Shown here piece after piece: positions 8,350 through 18,784 of a DNA stretch of 64,000 nt; position 1 is the first letter of the stretch, and each line of letters opens with the position of its first letter. The translations under genes were made by a program, and so were the position numbers. The stretch lies in NCBI RefSeq assembly GCF_002933465.1, contig NZ_PSZE01000002.1:1-64000 (forward strand), in the 5' to 3' direction. The stretch comes from Nocardia nova (GTDB lineage: Bacteria; Actinomycetota; Actinomycetes; Mycobacteriales; Mycobacteriaceae). The notes under the pieces were generated by a model, which saw only the letters and a list, made by a program, of their open reading frames with translations, was not told the DNA's origin and made no database searches.

Positions 8350-9140
8350 GATACTTCCTTGCTCTGGGCGGCCTTCATCTGCTCCAAGCCTGCCAACGCG
8401 GGAAAGTTGACTGCGCTGAACCAGTGCCCATGCCCTGTCGCGTGGATGTCGAAGACGGATTGCAACGCGGTCTGAAATCCCTGTATGTCGAGCGTCTGGT
8501 TGACCGCTCGCTTGGCCTGACGCAGCGCCCAGGGATCCTTTTGGGCGATCCTCTGGGCGAGGGCCATGCTCTCGTCGAACAACGTCTCGAGGGGGACCAC
8601 CCGGTTCACCATGCCGAGCCGCTCGGCCGTCGTGGCCGAGATGCGGTCACCGGTGAACAGCAATTCCTTTGCCTTGCGGGCACCGAGTTCCCATGTGTGA
8701 CCGTGGTATTCGACTCCCCCGATACCCATGTTCACCACAGGGTCGGAAAACTGTGCGTTATCGGCCGCGATGATGATGTCGCAGGGCCAGCACAACATCA
8801 GGCCCGCGGCGATACACATTCCTTGCACGGCGGCGATAGTAGGTTTCGTCGAATTGCGCCATTTGAGCGAATAACCGATATAACGATCGGCCTCATTGGC
8901 GTACATTTCCGCCAGGGTTTCCGGAACGGTGTCACTCCGGAGATCGTGACCCGCCGAAAAGTGTTTTCCGTTGGCGTTGAGCAGGATGACGCGAACATCG
9001 GGGTCACGCTCGGCTGTGGTCCATGCCGCGTCGAGTTCGTCGAGGAACTCGAAGGACTGCGCGTTCGCCGCCTCGGGCCGATTGAGCGTGATGACGGCCA
9101 CCGGCCCGTCGGTCCGGTAAGAGATTTGACTTTCGGGCAC
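8346..9140 (-). CDS. Enoyl-CoA hydratase/isomerase family protein
   Basis: This is a 264-residue crotonase-fold protein with AVITLNRPEAANAQS, the oxyanion-hole pair FSAGHDL and CIAAGLMLCWPCD, and the segment GGVEYHGHTWELGARKAKELL shared with the hydratase at 3006-3899. It would act on a CoA thioester intermediate. The GTG start at 9140 is preceded by GGAGGGG; an ATG further up lacks an RBS. It follows the amidohydrolase by 55 bases and overlaps the VOC gene, so amidohydrolase, hydratase and VOC gene form an operon. Confidence 0.85.
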   Translation of the reverse strand: MPESQISYRTDGPVAVITLNRPEAANAQSFEFLDELDAAWTTAERDPDVRVILLNANGKHFSAGHDLRSDTVPETLAEMYANEADRYIGYSLKWRNSTKPTIAAVQGMCIAAGLMLCWPCDIIIAADNAQFSDPVVNMGIGGVEYHGHTWELGARKAKELLFTGDRISATTAERLGMVNRVVPLETLFDESMALAQRIAQKDPWALRQAKRAVNQTLDIQGFQTALQSVFDIHATGHGHWFSAVNFPALAGLEQMKAAQSKEVS

Positions 9141-9195
9141 GCGGCCCCTCCTTCTCGGGCCGGCGAGCACAGCTCGCCGGCCATGTGGTCACCGA

Positions 9196-10440
9196 TCAGT
9201 TCTTGGCGGGAGGTTCGACTCCCATGAAATCGAAAGCGTTCTGACCCATGATGGCCGGGATCTTCTCCGCAGGAACGCCTTCGAGATAATCGAAGTACTT
9301 CAGCGGCGCCGCCAGGCCCTCCGGGTGCGGATAGTCGGAGCCGAAGACGATGTGGCTCGGGTCCACAAGCTCCGCCAGCTTCTCCGGATTGCCCTCCCAG
9401 AACGGGTTGATCCACCAGTTGCGGCGGAACACCTCGACCGGATTCTCCTCCAACTGCTTCGGCATCTGCGAGTAGGCGAGCTCGAACCTGTGCAGCAAGG
9501 GGCCGATCCAGTCGCTGCCGTTCTCGATGCTGGCGAAGCGGATCTTCGGGAACCGGGAGCAGACACCGTGCAGGACCAGCGCGGACACCATGTCCTCGAT
9601 ATCCCGATGAGCAAATGTCACCATACGGAAGGGGGTCTGCTCGAAGGCGCTGGAGGTCCCGGTGTCGTCCCACATCGCCACATAGTCGTTGAGCGGCGGC
9701 ATGGCGGCGTGCACGATGACCGGCAGGTTGGCCTCCTCGACCCGCTTCCAGAACGGGTCGAATTCCCGGGCACCCGGAGAGCGCCAGCCGTGCAGGCCCT
9801 TTACCGGCGCCGGACGGATCAGAATGGTCTTCGCGCCCCGCTCCAGAACGTACTCGAGCTCCTTGATGGCGTCCTCGACCAGCGCCAAGGTGATAACCGG
9901 CGCAGGGTAAAGGCGATGCTTGTAATCGTAGGACCACACGTCGTATATCCACTCGTTGATCGCGTGGATCACCGCATGTACCAGTTCCGGATCGTCGGCA
10001 GCGGTCTGTTCGACCAGGTTCGCCAGGGTAGGCAGCACCAGCGCGGCGTCCACGTGCTGCTTGTCCATCACCGCGAGTCGGGGCTCCGGCTCACGGAATG
10101 CGGGAATCGACCTGATCGGCTTGCCGGTGAGCTCTCGCAGGGTGAGACCCTCGGGGTTGTTTCCCGCGTAGTACTGTTCATGCGCACCAGGGGCTGCCAC
10201 GACCTCGAAGGTCGGATTCGGGATGTAGTCGGTGATGTAGTTGTTCACCGCAAGCTGGGTGCGTCCCTTGACATCGACATAACGGACCGCGCGCCGGTAC
10301 TTCTCGGGGAGGTAAGTCTCCAGCGCCTCGCGGGGCTCGTACAGGTGTGAGTCGAAGTCGAACACCGGATACGGCAGATCGAAGGCGCCCTCCGTTTCTG
10401 CCTCATGGCCGCTGACCTGCGGATCCTGCACACTTGTCAT
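9196..10440 (-). CDS. Amidohydrolase-superfamily metal-dependent hydrolase (amidohydrolase A)
   Basis: This 414-residue TIM-barrel protein belongs to the amidohydrolase_2 group, which includes decarboxylases and hydrolases of cyclic acids. Metal ligands are visible: Asp30 and His32 in VFDFDSHLYEP, a His in LPVIVHAAMPP, and Asp369 in FGSDYPHPEG. It is clearly paralogous to amidohydrolase B at 40763, with shared blocks such as RDYIPNPTF/TDYIPNPTF, WRSP..EFDPFW, IENG and FWEG. It begins the operon with a hydratase and VOC protein. In this family the reaction may be C-C cleavage, decarboxylation or ring-opening hydrolysis. The upstream region holds AT-rich palindromes but not the TTGAC-type operator found at copy B. 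Confidence 0.85.
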   Translation of the reverse strand: MTSVQDPQVSGHEAETEGAFDLPYPVFDFDSHLYEPREALETYLPEKYRRAVRYVDVKGRTQLAVNNYITDYIPNPTFEVVAAPGAHEQYYAGNNPEGLTLRELTGKPIRSIPAFREPEPRLAVMDKQHVDAALVLPTLANLVEQTAADDPELVHAVIHAINEWIYDVWSYDYKHRLYPAPVITLALVEDAIKELEYVLERGAKTILIRPAPVKGLHGWRSPGAREFDPFWKRVEEANLPVIVHAAMPPLNDYVAMWDDTGTSSAFEQTPFRMVTFAHRDIEDMVSALVLHGVCSRFPKIRFASIENGSDWIGPLLHRFELAYSQMPKQLEENPVEVFRRNWWINPFWEGNPEKLAELVDPSHIVFGSDYPHPEGLAAPLKYFDYLEGVPAEKIPAIMGQNAFDFMGVEPPAKN

Positions 10441-10512
10441 CGCTCAACCCTTCTTCGAATTTCGGACCGTCATGGCGCCGGCGTATGCCTCTGTCCCTCT
10501 GTCGCTCAATTA

Positions 10513-10525
10513 GTTATATTATAAC
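10513..10525. promoter_or_regulatory. Palindrome GTTATA-T-TATAAC upstream of amidohydrolase A
   Basis: A perfect 6-bp inverted repeat with a one-base centre, 73 bases upstream of the amidohydrolase start, overlapping a minus-strand TATAAT. It is a plausible -10 element with an overlapping regulator site. Confidence 0.4.
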
Positions 10526-10685
10526 ACTCTACGCGTGGGGTCGGCCGCCCCTTCGGCCGGTGTCTGCGACGCGCGCAACCCGAACGAAGAGAATAATTAT
10601 TTACCTGTATAGCATATGTAGGTGAAGGCTGGAGACACGAAAGCCTCGCGGCATGTCAAGAGACGACCGCTCTGCTTGTCCGTAT

Positions 10686-10698
10686 AGCTAAATTAGCT
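10686..10698. promoter_or_regulatory. Palindrome AGCTAA-A-TTAGCT upstream of TesB thioesterase
   Basis: A perfect 6-bp inverted repeat with a one-base centre in an AT-rich patch, 157 bases upstream of the thioesterase start at 10855. It could be an operator. No nearby copy was found elsewhere. Confidence 0.35.
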
Positions 10699-10854
10699 TA
10701 CTGTATGCTGCAGTCACGGGCCGTCGGCGGTCCAGCACTTCAGGTCCGCGGCAGCCTCGGCGGACAGCTCGCCGCCGTCGGCCGCGAGGAGGCACTGGTC
10801 GAGGTAGACCTGCGCCACATCCAGCTCTGTCTGGGATTCTGAGTCGGAGGTCTG

Positions 10855-11643
10855 ATGACGTACCCCACGCCCTCACTGTCGGACACGACGCTGGCCGATG
10901 TGCTCGAACTAGAAGAGCTCGAGCCGACGGTGTTCCGTTCTGTGGCCGTCTACGACGACCCGTATCCCCTCTACGGTGGGCAGATCGCCGCGCAGGCGCT
11001 GCTCGCAGCGGGCCGTACGGTCCCCGCCGAACGGGTGCCGCATTCGCTGCACAGCTACTACCTGCGTGGCGGTACAGCCGCGAAACCGGTGCGGCTGCAC
11101 GTCGAGGAGGACCGGGACGGTCGGTCGTACTCCGCGCGCCGGGTCAGGGGCGTCCAGGATGGGGCAACCATCTTCACCCTGTCGGCGTCGTTCGTCACGC
11201 CCGGTGCCGGACCCGAGTACGAATTCATTCCCATTCCCGATCTCGCGGCGCCGAAGACCCTGCCGCGGCGGGAAGGCGGTCGGATGGTGTCGATGGAAGT
11301 GCGGGTCACCCCGCAGCGCACCGACAGCATTCCGTTGCCCACTGCGTTCTGGGCGCGTAGCGAGATCGCATTGCCGCGCTCACCGCTGGTGCACGCTTGT
11401 GTCCTGACCTATATCTCAGACGCATCGTCGGGTCTGTTCGACGCACCCGAAGGCGCACACCGGGCCGGGTCCAGCCTCGATCACGCTGTCTGGTTCCACC
11501 GGCCCGCCCTACTGGACGACTGGATCTTCGTCGACTTGGTACCGGCCTTGGTGGCCGGCGGGCGCGGCTTCTACACCGGCACGGTGCGGCGAACCGATGG
11601 CGCCCTACTCGCGACGCTCGCCCAAGAATCGTTGTTCCGATGA
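10855..11643 (+). CDS. tesB: Acyl-CoA thioesterase II (TesB-like), copy 1
   Basis: This 262-residue double-hotdog protein hydrolyses acyl-CoA to free acid and CoA. Family marks are YGGQIAAQALLAAGRTV in the first hotdog, HSLHSYYLRGG, the active-site Asp segment SLDHAVWFHRP in the second hotdog, and the C-terminal LAQESLFR whose Gln completes the Asp/Ser-Thr/Gln triad. ATG with GGAGG 5 bases upstream. It closely resembles the copy at 45072 (same length and ending) and is less like the one at 33977. It is divergent from amidohydrolase A. It may recycle CoA when intermediates accumulate or act on a specific pathway product. Confidence 0.85.
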   Translation: MTYPTPSLSDTTLADVLELEELEPTVFRSVAVYDDPYPLYGGQIAAQALLAAGRTVPAERVPHSLHSYYLRGGTAAKPVRLHVEEDRDGRSYSARRVRGVQDGATIFTLSASFVTPGAGPEYEFIPIPDLAAPKTLPRREGGRMVSMEVRVTPQRTDSIPLPTAFWARSEIALPRSPLVHACVLTYISDASSGLFDAPEGAHRAGSSLDHAVWFHRPALLDDWIFVDLVPALVAGGRGFYTGTVRRTDGALLATLAQESLFR

Positions 11644-11745
11644 CGCGAACAGGAAGTAACCTTGGAGGCAGTCGATTTCGGGTCGGATCACGGCTCCTTG
11701 GATAATGCAGTCCCGGTCCCCAAGCGAGCAGCGCGCCGTTCGGCT

Positions 11746-12189
11746 CTACCGTGCGATCCGATAGATGAGGCTGCCGTCCGCGATGATGCGCCCGCTGTCG
11801 GTGGTTACGACGACCTGGCAGAAGTTCAATTCGCGGGCCCGCCGAACACAGCGGCCGGTGGCGACGACGACCTCCTCACGTGCAGCGGCGATGTAGTTGA
11901 TGGTCATCGACACCGTCATGCCCCTGATACCGCGTTCGTGGTCGTGACCGTTCCAGACCGCAGCCGAACCGGTGGTATCGATCAACGTCGCGATCGCGCC
12001 GCCGTGCGGTGTCCCGCTACCGTTGTCGACGAGCTTGCTGTAGGCCATGCGGGTAGTGACCGTGTCGGGCGTCGACCAGTCCACGAGCTCGATGCCGAGT
12101 TCGGCGGTCAAGGGGACCCGGGAGAATATGTAACGCATCGATCTGCCATGGCGCTCTCGGTTTCTCGCATCGTTCGCGGTGTCTGGCAT
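11746..12189 (-). CDS. PaaI-type hotdog thioesterase
   Basis: This is a 147-residue hotdog protein with the PaaI signature GTPHGGAIATLIDTTGSAAVW and the strands MTVSMTINYIAAAREEVVVATG. PaaI-type enzymes hydrolyse aromatic or hydroxylated acyl-CoAs, often to rescue CoA from dead-end intermediates. The start at 12189 is chosen from GGGAGAG upstream; the frame continues to 12411 but without a better signal. It is convergent with the TesB gene and divergent from the broken CoA ligase, whose promoter region it shares. Confidence 0.75.
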   Translation of the reverse strand: MPDTANDARNRERHGRSMRYIFSRVPLTAELGIELVDWSTPDTVTTRMAYSKLVDNGSGTPHGGAIATLIDTTGSAAVWNGHDHERGIRGMTVSMTINYIAAAREEVVVATGRCVRRARELNFCQVVVTTDSGRIIADGSLIYRIAR

Positions 12190-12350
12190 CGGTGTCTCTC
12201 CCATCGGTCGTGCGCGCGGATCGAATTGCCGAAAGTGGATTCCGTGGGCTCGTTCGTGCTGCCGCGGATCGCCGTCGGTTAATCGATACATGTAGTAAAA
12301 TAATAGTATTGTATTTGTTAGGTAACATCCGGGTGCGAAGGGCTGCCGCT

Positions 12351-13912
12351 GTGTCCGATACGGCCGAATCGTTCTGTTTGACTGTTGGGTCCGCGCTCGC
12401 GCGCATGGCATCCGAACACGGCGACCACGACTACCTGGTGATGCCGTCGACCCGGCTGACCTACGCCGAGGCTGAACACCGCTCTGCGGACATCGCCAGT
12501 CGAATGCTCGCCCGTGGTATCGGTAAGGGCACCCGGGTCGGGTTGATGTTCACCTACAGTGCGGAGTGGGTCCTCGTGTGGCTGTGAGCCGCATCGGCGC
12601 TGTCGCGGTCCCGATGAGCACGTTCTACAGCGCCCAGGAGTTGCGTGCCGCGCTGCGGTCCGGTGATGTGCACATTCTGATCGCCGCTCCCCGGATCCTG
12701 TCGACCGATATCGTCGACCTGCTCGAACGCGCGCTGCCGGACCTTGTGGACGAGGGAGACGAGACGATCGCCGTCGCGTCTGCGCCGTTTCTTCGATCGG
12801 TGTGTTTCACCGAGTCGGTACCCCGCCGCTGGGCGTCCCTTTTACCTCTTACCGCGATCGCGGATACGGAGGCGGGCGTACCGCGTACTGTGCTCGCCGA
12901 GGCCGAAAGGCAGGTGCATCCGGCCGATATCGCGGTGATGGTTCACACGTCGGGTTCCTCCGGTCCACCCAAGGCTGTCGTGCATAGCCATGGCGCCGTG
13001 ATGCGGCAATCCAGTCATGTGCCCGCAGCGCTGCGAGGGATGTCGCCGGACCATCCGCCGCGCGTGCTGTGCAGTATGCCGTTCTTCTGGATCGGCGGCG
13101 TGCTGATGCTGACCGGTGCGCTGCACGCGCCGGTCACCCTATTGGTGCTGCCACGCCCGGAAGCCGGTGCGACGCTCGAATTGCTGGAGCGCGAGGGTGG
13201 CACGGCTGTGGCGGGTTGGCCGACCTTCACGCAGAAACTGCGGGCGCATCCGGATTTCGCCAGACGGGATCTGTCTCGGGCTCCCACGCTGACCGCGGGC
13301 CCGGACGATATCTCGATGCTTGACGTGCCTGGCGAGACTCCGACGCACCGCGGCATGAGCGAGACGGCGGGGTCGTTCACCTGCGTCGAGACCGCTGTCG
13401 TCGCCGAGGACGGTTCACCCGTCGGGCCGGGGGAGCCGGGGGAGTTGCTCGTGCGCGGCGCCGGGGTGATGGTGGGTTACAACAAGCGTGAGCGGCATGA
13501 GGTCTTCGACGCCGATGGCTGGTACCACACCGGTGACCGGGTATTCCGTCTCGAGGACGATCCTCGGCTGTTCTATGCCGGCCGCGATTCCGAGTTGATC
13601 AAGACTGCCGGGGCGAACGTCTCACCTCCGGAGGTCGAGGCGGTGATCGCGAGCAACGCGGCAGTCCGGCATTGTCTCGTTGTCGGCGCGCCGCATCCCG
13701 AGCGCGGGGAGGAAGTGTGTGCGGTGATTGTCCCCGCTGTGGAGCGAATCGACCTCGTCGCACTCGCGGCATACGTTCGCGCCTCGCTCTCGGTGTTCAA
13801 GGTGCCGACCCGCTGGATCGTCGTGGACGAGTCGGTGCTGCCGATGCTCTCGACCGGCAAACCCGACCGCCGGGCCTTGCGAGCCGCGGTGGCGGAGGGG
13901 CGCTTCGAGTAG
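12351..13912 (+). pseudogene. AMP-dependent acyl-CoA ligase with a frameshift
   Basis: Two adjacent frames together encode a whole adenylate-forming ligase of about 520 residues. The first runs from GTG 12351 and ends after YSAEWVLVWL at about 12587. The second continues in the next frame with SRIGAVAVPMSTFY to 13912. Between them the expected WLAAS is shortened; four bases appear to be missing at about 12583-12586, giving a net -1 shift. The downstream part has intact motifs: P-loop HTSGSSGPPKAVVHSHG, GMSETAG, DGWYHTGD and the C-terminal STGKPDRR with the catalytic Lys. Unless the shift is a sequencing error or is bypassed, no functional ligase is made. Its product would have been an acyl-CoA for the neighbouring pathway. 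Confidence 0.75.
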
Positions 13913-13996
13913 GGCGTCGATTCCGCTCCGGGTGAGATCGAGGCCGTTCCACCCAAGCTCGCCATTCTCGAGCGCCCCAATTCGTCTGCGTGTTCT

Positions 13997-14605
13997 TCAG
14001 GGACTGCTCGCCTCCGCGGCGTGGGTGGGGAACAGGCGCTCGACGGCGGCGATCACGGCGGCGCGGCGGGCGGCGAGAGTGGCTTGCCGTTGCTGCGGGT
14101 CGGTGGACGGGGGGATCAGGTCGGGCTGGGCGGCCCACGAGGTGGCGAGCTGGTTGACAAATACGAGAACGTCGAGCGGATCCCACGCGGGATCCAGCTG
14201 CCCGGCCTCTTGTGCCCGACGCAGCTGTTCGGTCTTGCGATGCACCGTTCCCGTGGTAGCCGCGTCGGCATGGGAGAACTCGAGCTGGCCCCAGGACATC
14301 AGTCGGTAGTTGTCGGGATGGCTGGCGAAGTAGTCGTGGACCCGGCCGGCGTATCCTGGCAAGTCGGCAGGATCCAATCGGGTCGCCTCGGCGATCGCCG
14401 CCAATTCTTCCGCCGCGATGACCTGATAGAGGTTCTCCTTGCTACGGAAATACGCGTAAATCCGTTCCTTGCTGGTCTGCGCGGACTTCGCGATGCGGTC
14501 CACCCTCGCACCGGCAATTCCGTATCGTGCGAACTCGGACTTGGCCGCGTCGACAATGCGGTCTCGGGTCGAATCGGCACGGGTCGAGGAAGGCATGCTC
14601 ACCAT
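13997..14605 (-). CDS. TetR-family regulator, probably of the adjacent aldo-keto reductase
   Basis: This 202-residue protein has a TetR N-terminal DNA-binding domain: TRDRIVDAAKSEFARYG, then the HTH VDRIAKSAQTSKERIYAYFRSKENLYQ. The C-terminal domain matches the TetR_C group with ASHPDNYRLMSWGQLE. ATG 14605 or 14596 may be the start; neither has a strong RBS, so the message may be nearly leaderless. The divergent aldo-keto reductase starts at 14709, and two near-identical imperfect palindromes lie between them, suggesting that TetR represses both genes. Confidence 0.85.
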   Translation of the reverse strand: MVSMPSSTRADSTRDRIVDAAKSEFARYGIAGARVDRIAKSAQTSKERIYAYFRSKENLYQVIAAEELAAIAEATRLDPADLPGYAGRVHDYFASHPDNYRLMSWGQLEFSHADAATTGTVHRKTEQLRRAQEAGQLDPAWDPLDVLVFVNQLATSWAAQPDLIPPSTDPQQRQATLAARRAAVIAAVERLFPTHAAEASSP

Positions 14606-14612
14606 ACTAACA

Positions 14613-14631
14613 AAACCGAACAGTTCAGTTT
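14613..14631. promoter_or_regulatory. TetR operator, copy 1 (TetR/AKR intergenic region)
   Basis: AAACCGAACAGTTCAGTTT, an imperfect palindrome centred on AACaGTT and sharing its first 13 bases with copy 2. It sits just upstream of the TetR start, so it probably mediates autoregulation. Confidence 0.6.
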
Positions 14632-14633
14632 GA

Positions 14634-15662
<1,029 letters not shown>

Positions 15663-15800
15663 GACAGGTACCGCTATCCCACCCGGCGGGTTGCGGGTCC
15701 GCAGCGCCGGTGCTCTCGATCGCCACATCCTGGTCGAGCCGGCAGGCAATCAGACGATGATGGTTATTCTCGACTAGAGCCGGAACCAGCAAGCCGTGAG

Positions 15801-15832
15801 ATGGGGTTGCCGCCTGCGGGCGGCAACCCCAT
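15801..15832. terminator. Hairpin terminator between AKR and DUF3068 genes
   Basis: A perfect 14-bp stem (ATGGGGTTGCCGCC with its complement) and a 4-base loop lie between convergent genes, so it could serve both strands. No long T tract follows, as is usual in high-GC actinobacteria. The rest of 15663-15999 holds nothing else I recognise. Confidence 0.7.
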
Positions 15833-15999
15833 TGCGGGAGCTGTGCGAAACGAGCATTTGGTCGCGCAGCTCCCGCTGACGGCTCGTCGAATTCGCGTCG
15901 CGTGGAGCTTCGAGATATGTTCTGGCGCGCGGTTTCGCCATCGCGACCGCTGCTTTTCGCGTGCGCCAGAACTGTCCTTCGAGTCTTTCGAATCCTGAG

Positions 16000-17103
16000 C
16001 TACAGCGGAGGTTGTTGCGCGACCGGCGAGCTTTCGATGACTTCTCGCACCTCGGCCGGGCGTGCGGAGGGTCGCTTGCGGCGCACGACCCCTAGGCCTA
16101 GGGCGACGATTCCGAGTGCTCCCAGAATGATCGGGAGCACGGTGCCGAAAAGCATGAGCTTTGTGCTGTTCGACGACAAGGTGCTGGCGGTAGAAGCCAC
16201 ATCGCTCTCGACGGATTGCATTTTGATGGTCGACAACGGAAGGACCGGAAGGGGGGTGCCGTTCACGGGAACAGTCACGTACATGGCCTGGTTTTGCGCG
16301 ATGGCGATCGGCGCGCCGAACTGTTCATCTACCGATGCGTCGACGTTGTTGATGCTGCTGAAGCCGATGGTCAGCTGATCTGGAAGGCTCGGAAGTGCGG
16401 ATTCGAGGGAGGTACGAGACGCCTCGGGCACAAGGCCGGCCTGTAGTAGTCCGCCGATCATTACCTTGGGTACCGCCGGGGGAAAGGCCTTGAACTGAGC
16501 CAGCGTTGCTGGATCGGCGATCGGCCCTGCTGCTTCGATGTGGTATCGATACACGTCGCGGTTCTCGAGCTTCTTTTCGTCGACGAACTTGGCAGGCGCC
16601 GTGGTTCGTAGAGTCGAATCGTAGAACAAGTTTCCATCTCGAGATGGGTGCATGGGAAAGGTGAACGTCAGGCCTTTATGCGGTTCGAAGGTGGCTTGCC
16701 GGTTTTGCGGAACAAGCTCGCGACGCTGTTGGTCGCTGAGATTTACCGGGCCGAAGTCGACTCGGTCGACCGCGTAGGTATGCACGTCCGACTGTTTCTC
16801 ACCTTGGGGCAGGTTCAGAACCCCCGTACTTGTGATGATCGCGGTATTACCGTCGACCGCATCCACTTTGATCGACCGGTCGGCGGTAATCGGCATGGGC
16901 GGCGTCAACAGGTGTTGCAGATCTCCGGTGGCGAATGCTTGCGGGTTCAGCGCCTGCATGGTGCCTTCGAACTTCTGGCCCTGGTCGAGATCGGACGGCA
17001 GCGTGCTCATCGACGGTACGAAGACGAATCGAATGAGTACTGCACCGACGATGAGCACGGCTCCGGCGAGAAGCCATAAGAGGGAGGATTTTCGGATGAG
17101 CAC
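16000..17103 (-). CDS. DUF3068 (PorA-family) membrane protein
   Basis: This 367-residue envelope protein has an N-terminal membrane segment (LLWLLAGAVLIVGAVLI, about 8-28), a long extracytoplasmic beta-rich domain, and a C-terminal membrane segment (LMLFGTVLPIILGALGIVAL) ending in a basic tail. This is the DUF3068/PorA layout of mycolic-acid bacteria, where members are integral envelope proteins; porin function is established for only some. The GTG start at 17103 follows AGGAG; the longer frame to 17175 is less likely. It stands alone, convergent with the AKR gene. It is the best marker in the window for a Mycobacteriales host. Confidence 0.8.
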   Translation of the reverse strand: MLIRKSSLLWLLAGAVLIVGAVLIRFVFVPSMSTLPSDLDQGQKFEGTMQALNPQAFATGDLQHLLTPPMPITADRSIKVDAVDGNTAIITSTGVLNLPQGEKQSDVHTYAVDRVDFGPVNLSDQQRRELVPQNRQATFEPHKGLTFTFPMHPSRDGNLFYDSTLRTTAPAKFVDEKKLENRDVYRYHIEAAGPIADPATLAQFKAFPPAVPKVMIGGLLQAGLVPEASRTSLESALPSLPDQLTIGFSSINNVDASVDEQFGAPIAIAQNQAMYVTVPVNGTPLPVLPLSTIKMQSVESDVASTASTLSSNSTKLMLFGTVLPIILGALGIVALGLGVVRRKRPSARPAEVREVIESSPVAQQPPL

Positions 17104-17853
17104 CGTGTGAACTCCTGTGCTTGTGGAACGCTCGGCCTCGAGGTTCGAGTCCGAGGCTGGGGACGCCCAATTCACGGCCTATCCGAGTGATAGCCGACTG
17201 TGATGGGCGTCACCGGCTATCAAGATAGAGCACCACTGCAGGAAATATAGTCAAATTCGATGAATATTTACACTTGTTAGATAGTGGGTGCACAGTGTCG
17301 CTGCCCGTTCCTCCGGCTGTGTCGTTCGGTGGCGGTGATCCGCGCGATCCGTAAGCGCTGCGTGAAGCGCGCCGGTGGGCCCAGGGAAAGTCTCTGCGAA
17401 CTATGCCAGAACTGGCAAGGCTGAGGGGATTTACGTCGAACGGTGGGGGTGGTGGTCGAGTCTCGGCGACATCTGGAGGCGCCTCGTGTTCGTGCTGGTG
17501 GCGCGGCTGGTTGACCAGCTCGAGTCGGCTGGGCTGCTGTGATTACGACTAGTGTCGCGTCGTCTACTTGGAGGCGCTGGTAGCGTAATGAGTTATATTG
17601 GTGAGTTATTACTCTGGCGTGTAACACAGTCCCACTGTGGCCCTGTTGGTCGATGTGCACTTCGAGACGCTGCGGATCCGGATCAAGAAGCCCTGGCTGA
17701 GGAAGTGCGCCCGGGGAAACGCGTCGCCTCGGGCATGTCGACGGCCGAGCGTGATGAGCTGGCATGGTAGGAGCGCGCGAACTGCCCGGTTGACGCGTGC
17801 CGTCCTCACTCGGCTCGTCAGCCTGGATGAACCGTGGAAAGGGACGAAATCCT
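17104..17853. other. Gene-free, probably eroded stretch
   Basis: These 750 bases contain short open frames without domains or RBS. A plus-strand reading near 17480-17540 (LVARLVDQLESAGLL) faintly recalls a winged-helix regulator but is too short to call. AT-rich patches at 17255-17285 and 17585-17615 may be old promoters. Confidence 0.4.
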
Positions 17854-17905
17854 TTGAGCCTGGTAGTGATTGGTGTTGATGCGCATAAGCGCAGCCATAC
17901 GGCTG
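17854..17905 (+). pseudogene. IS110-family transposase N-terminal fragment
   Basis: The frame begins LSLVVIGVDAHKRSHTA, the hallmark N-terminus of IS110-type (DEDD) transposases with the first catalytic Asp in GVDAHK. The match lasts about 17 residues and then passes into an unrelated IS3 fragment, so only the 5' tip survives. Confidence 0.55.
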
Positions 17906-17939
17906 GACTGCGGCGAACACGAAAACGATCGCGCTGGTG

Positions 17940-18351
17940 TCCAAAGCGCTCAACATGGCCGTGTGGCGGCGTGGCCATTACTGGCACTCGATCGAGCCCG
18001 GACTGATATTTCATACCGAGGCCGGCAGTCGATACACCTCAGTGCGGTTCACTGAATCCCTTTGCTCTGCAGGGACTCTCGGCATCGATAGGTTCAGTCG
18101 GCGATGCCTATGGCAACGCCCTGGCAGAATCGATCATCGGCCTGTTCAAGACCGAGGTGGTCAATCGGCACGGTCCGTTCGAAACGCTCACCGAGGTCGA
18201 GTTCGCGCTCATGGAGTGGCGCGACCGGTACAACAACTCGCATCTTCACTCGCTGCTCGACTACCTGACCCCGGCCGAATGCGAAGCCGCGTACTACTCT
18301 CAACAACACCACGCCGACCGGCGCTGGTCCGACACCGAAGCCGGTCCCTGA
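17940..18351 (+). pseudogene. IS3-family OrfB C-terminal fragment, frameshifted
   Basis: The frame carries the integrase-core piece HTEAGSRYTSVRFTESL, then breaks at a TTT run (18061-18063). One base less gives ESLALQGLSASIGSVGDAYG, followed by the AESIIGLFKTEVVNRHG block with the catalytic Glu, then YNNSHLHSLLDYLTPAECEA. This is the C-terminal half of an IS3 OrfB from a different subgroup than the element at the left edge. The first catalytic Asp region is missing. It is preceded directly by the IS110 fragment. Confidence 0.75.
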
Positions 18352-18369
18352 CCCGTGGCGGTTCGTCGT

Positions 18370-18545
18370 GAATGCCGATTCCCCCTTTGTAGCAATGGCT
18401 TTGGATGGCGACAGCCACGCCAGGGCGAGCATAGACAGGGTGATGTGGGCCCAGTACTGCCGTTGCACCCCGGCAGAGTGGGTCCCCTTCTCGAGAAACC
18501 CGGTCTCATCTGCAATGCCGTTGCCGTATCAATTTGTCCAGGTCG
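18370..18545 (-). pseudogene. IS701-like transposase remnant
   Basis: The minus strand reads ADETGFLEKGTHSAGVQRQY and then WAHITLSMLALAWLS. These are two separated motifs of IS701-type transposases, now joined by an internal deletion. A stop codon lies upstream in the same frame, so this is a dead fragment. Confidence 0.5.
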
Positions 18546-18784
18546 ATTGCTCGAGTGATCCTGCCCCTGCACATCGAAATGCTCGGACCCGCCTCGACCG
18601 GGCCGGTCTGCTCGGACATAACCGGCACCGACCCCGCCGGCGACATGGATTCTCCTCATCGAATACCGCAGCCCCGCGGTGAACCTGTACGAAATTTGCA
18701 CCCCGAGTCCCATTCCGAACTGTCGGTTCATCGTGACGATCCGCACCGGCCCCGCCTCGGCGACCAGAGTGCGCAGTCGCGCCT

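Larger units (their letters stand above)
10441..10854. other. Divergent intergenic region with three AT-rich promoter patches
   Basis: This 414-base region separates amidohydrolase A (minus) from the TesB thioesterase (plus). It holds three AT-rich islands at about 10510-10530, 10590-10620 and 10680-10705 in otherwise GC-rich DNA, including a perfect AATAATTATT at 10592-10601. A minus-strand TATAAT lies in the first. A plus-strand frame ending at 10832 could be an eroded gene tail but is not identifiable. Confidence 0.45.

Noticed and set aside
10733..10832. Possible nitrilase-type gene end before the TesB gene
   Set aside because: The reading EEALVEVDLRHIQ is suggestive, but about 40 residues of weak resemblance is not enough.
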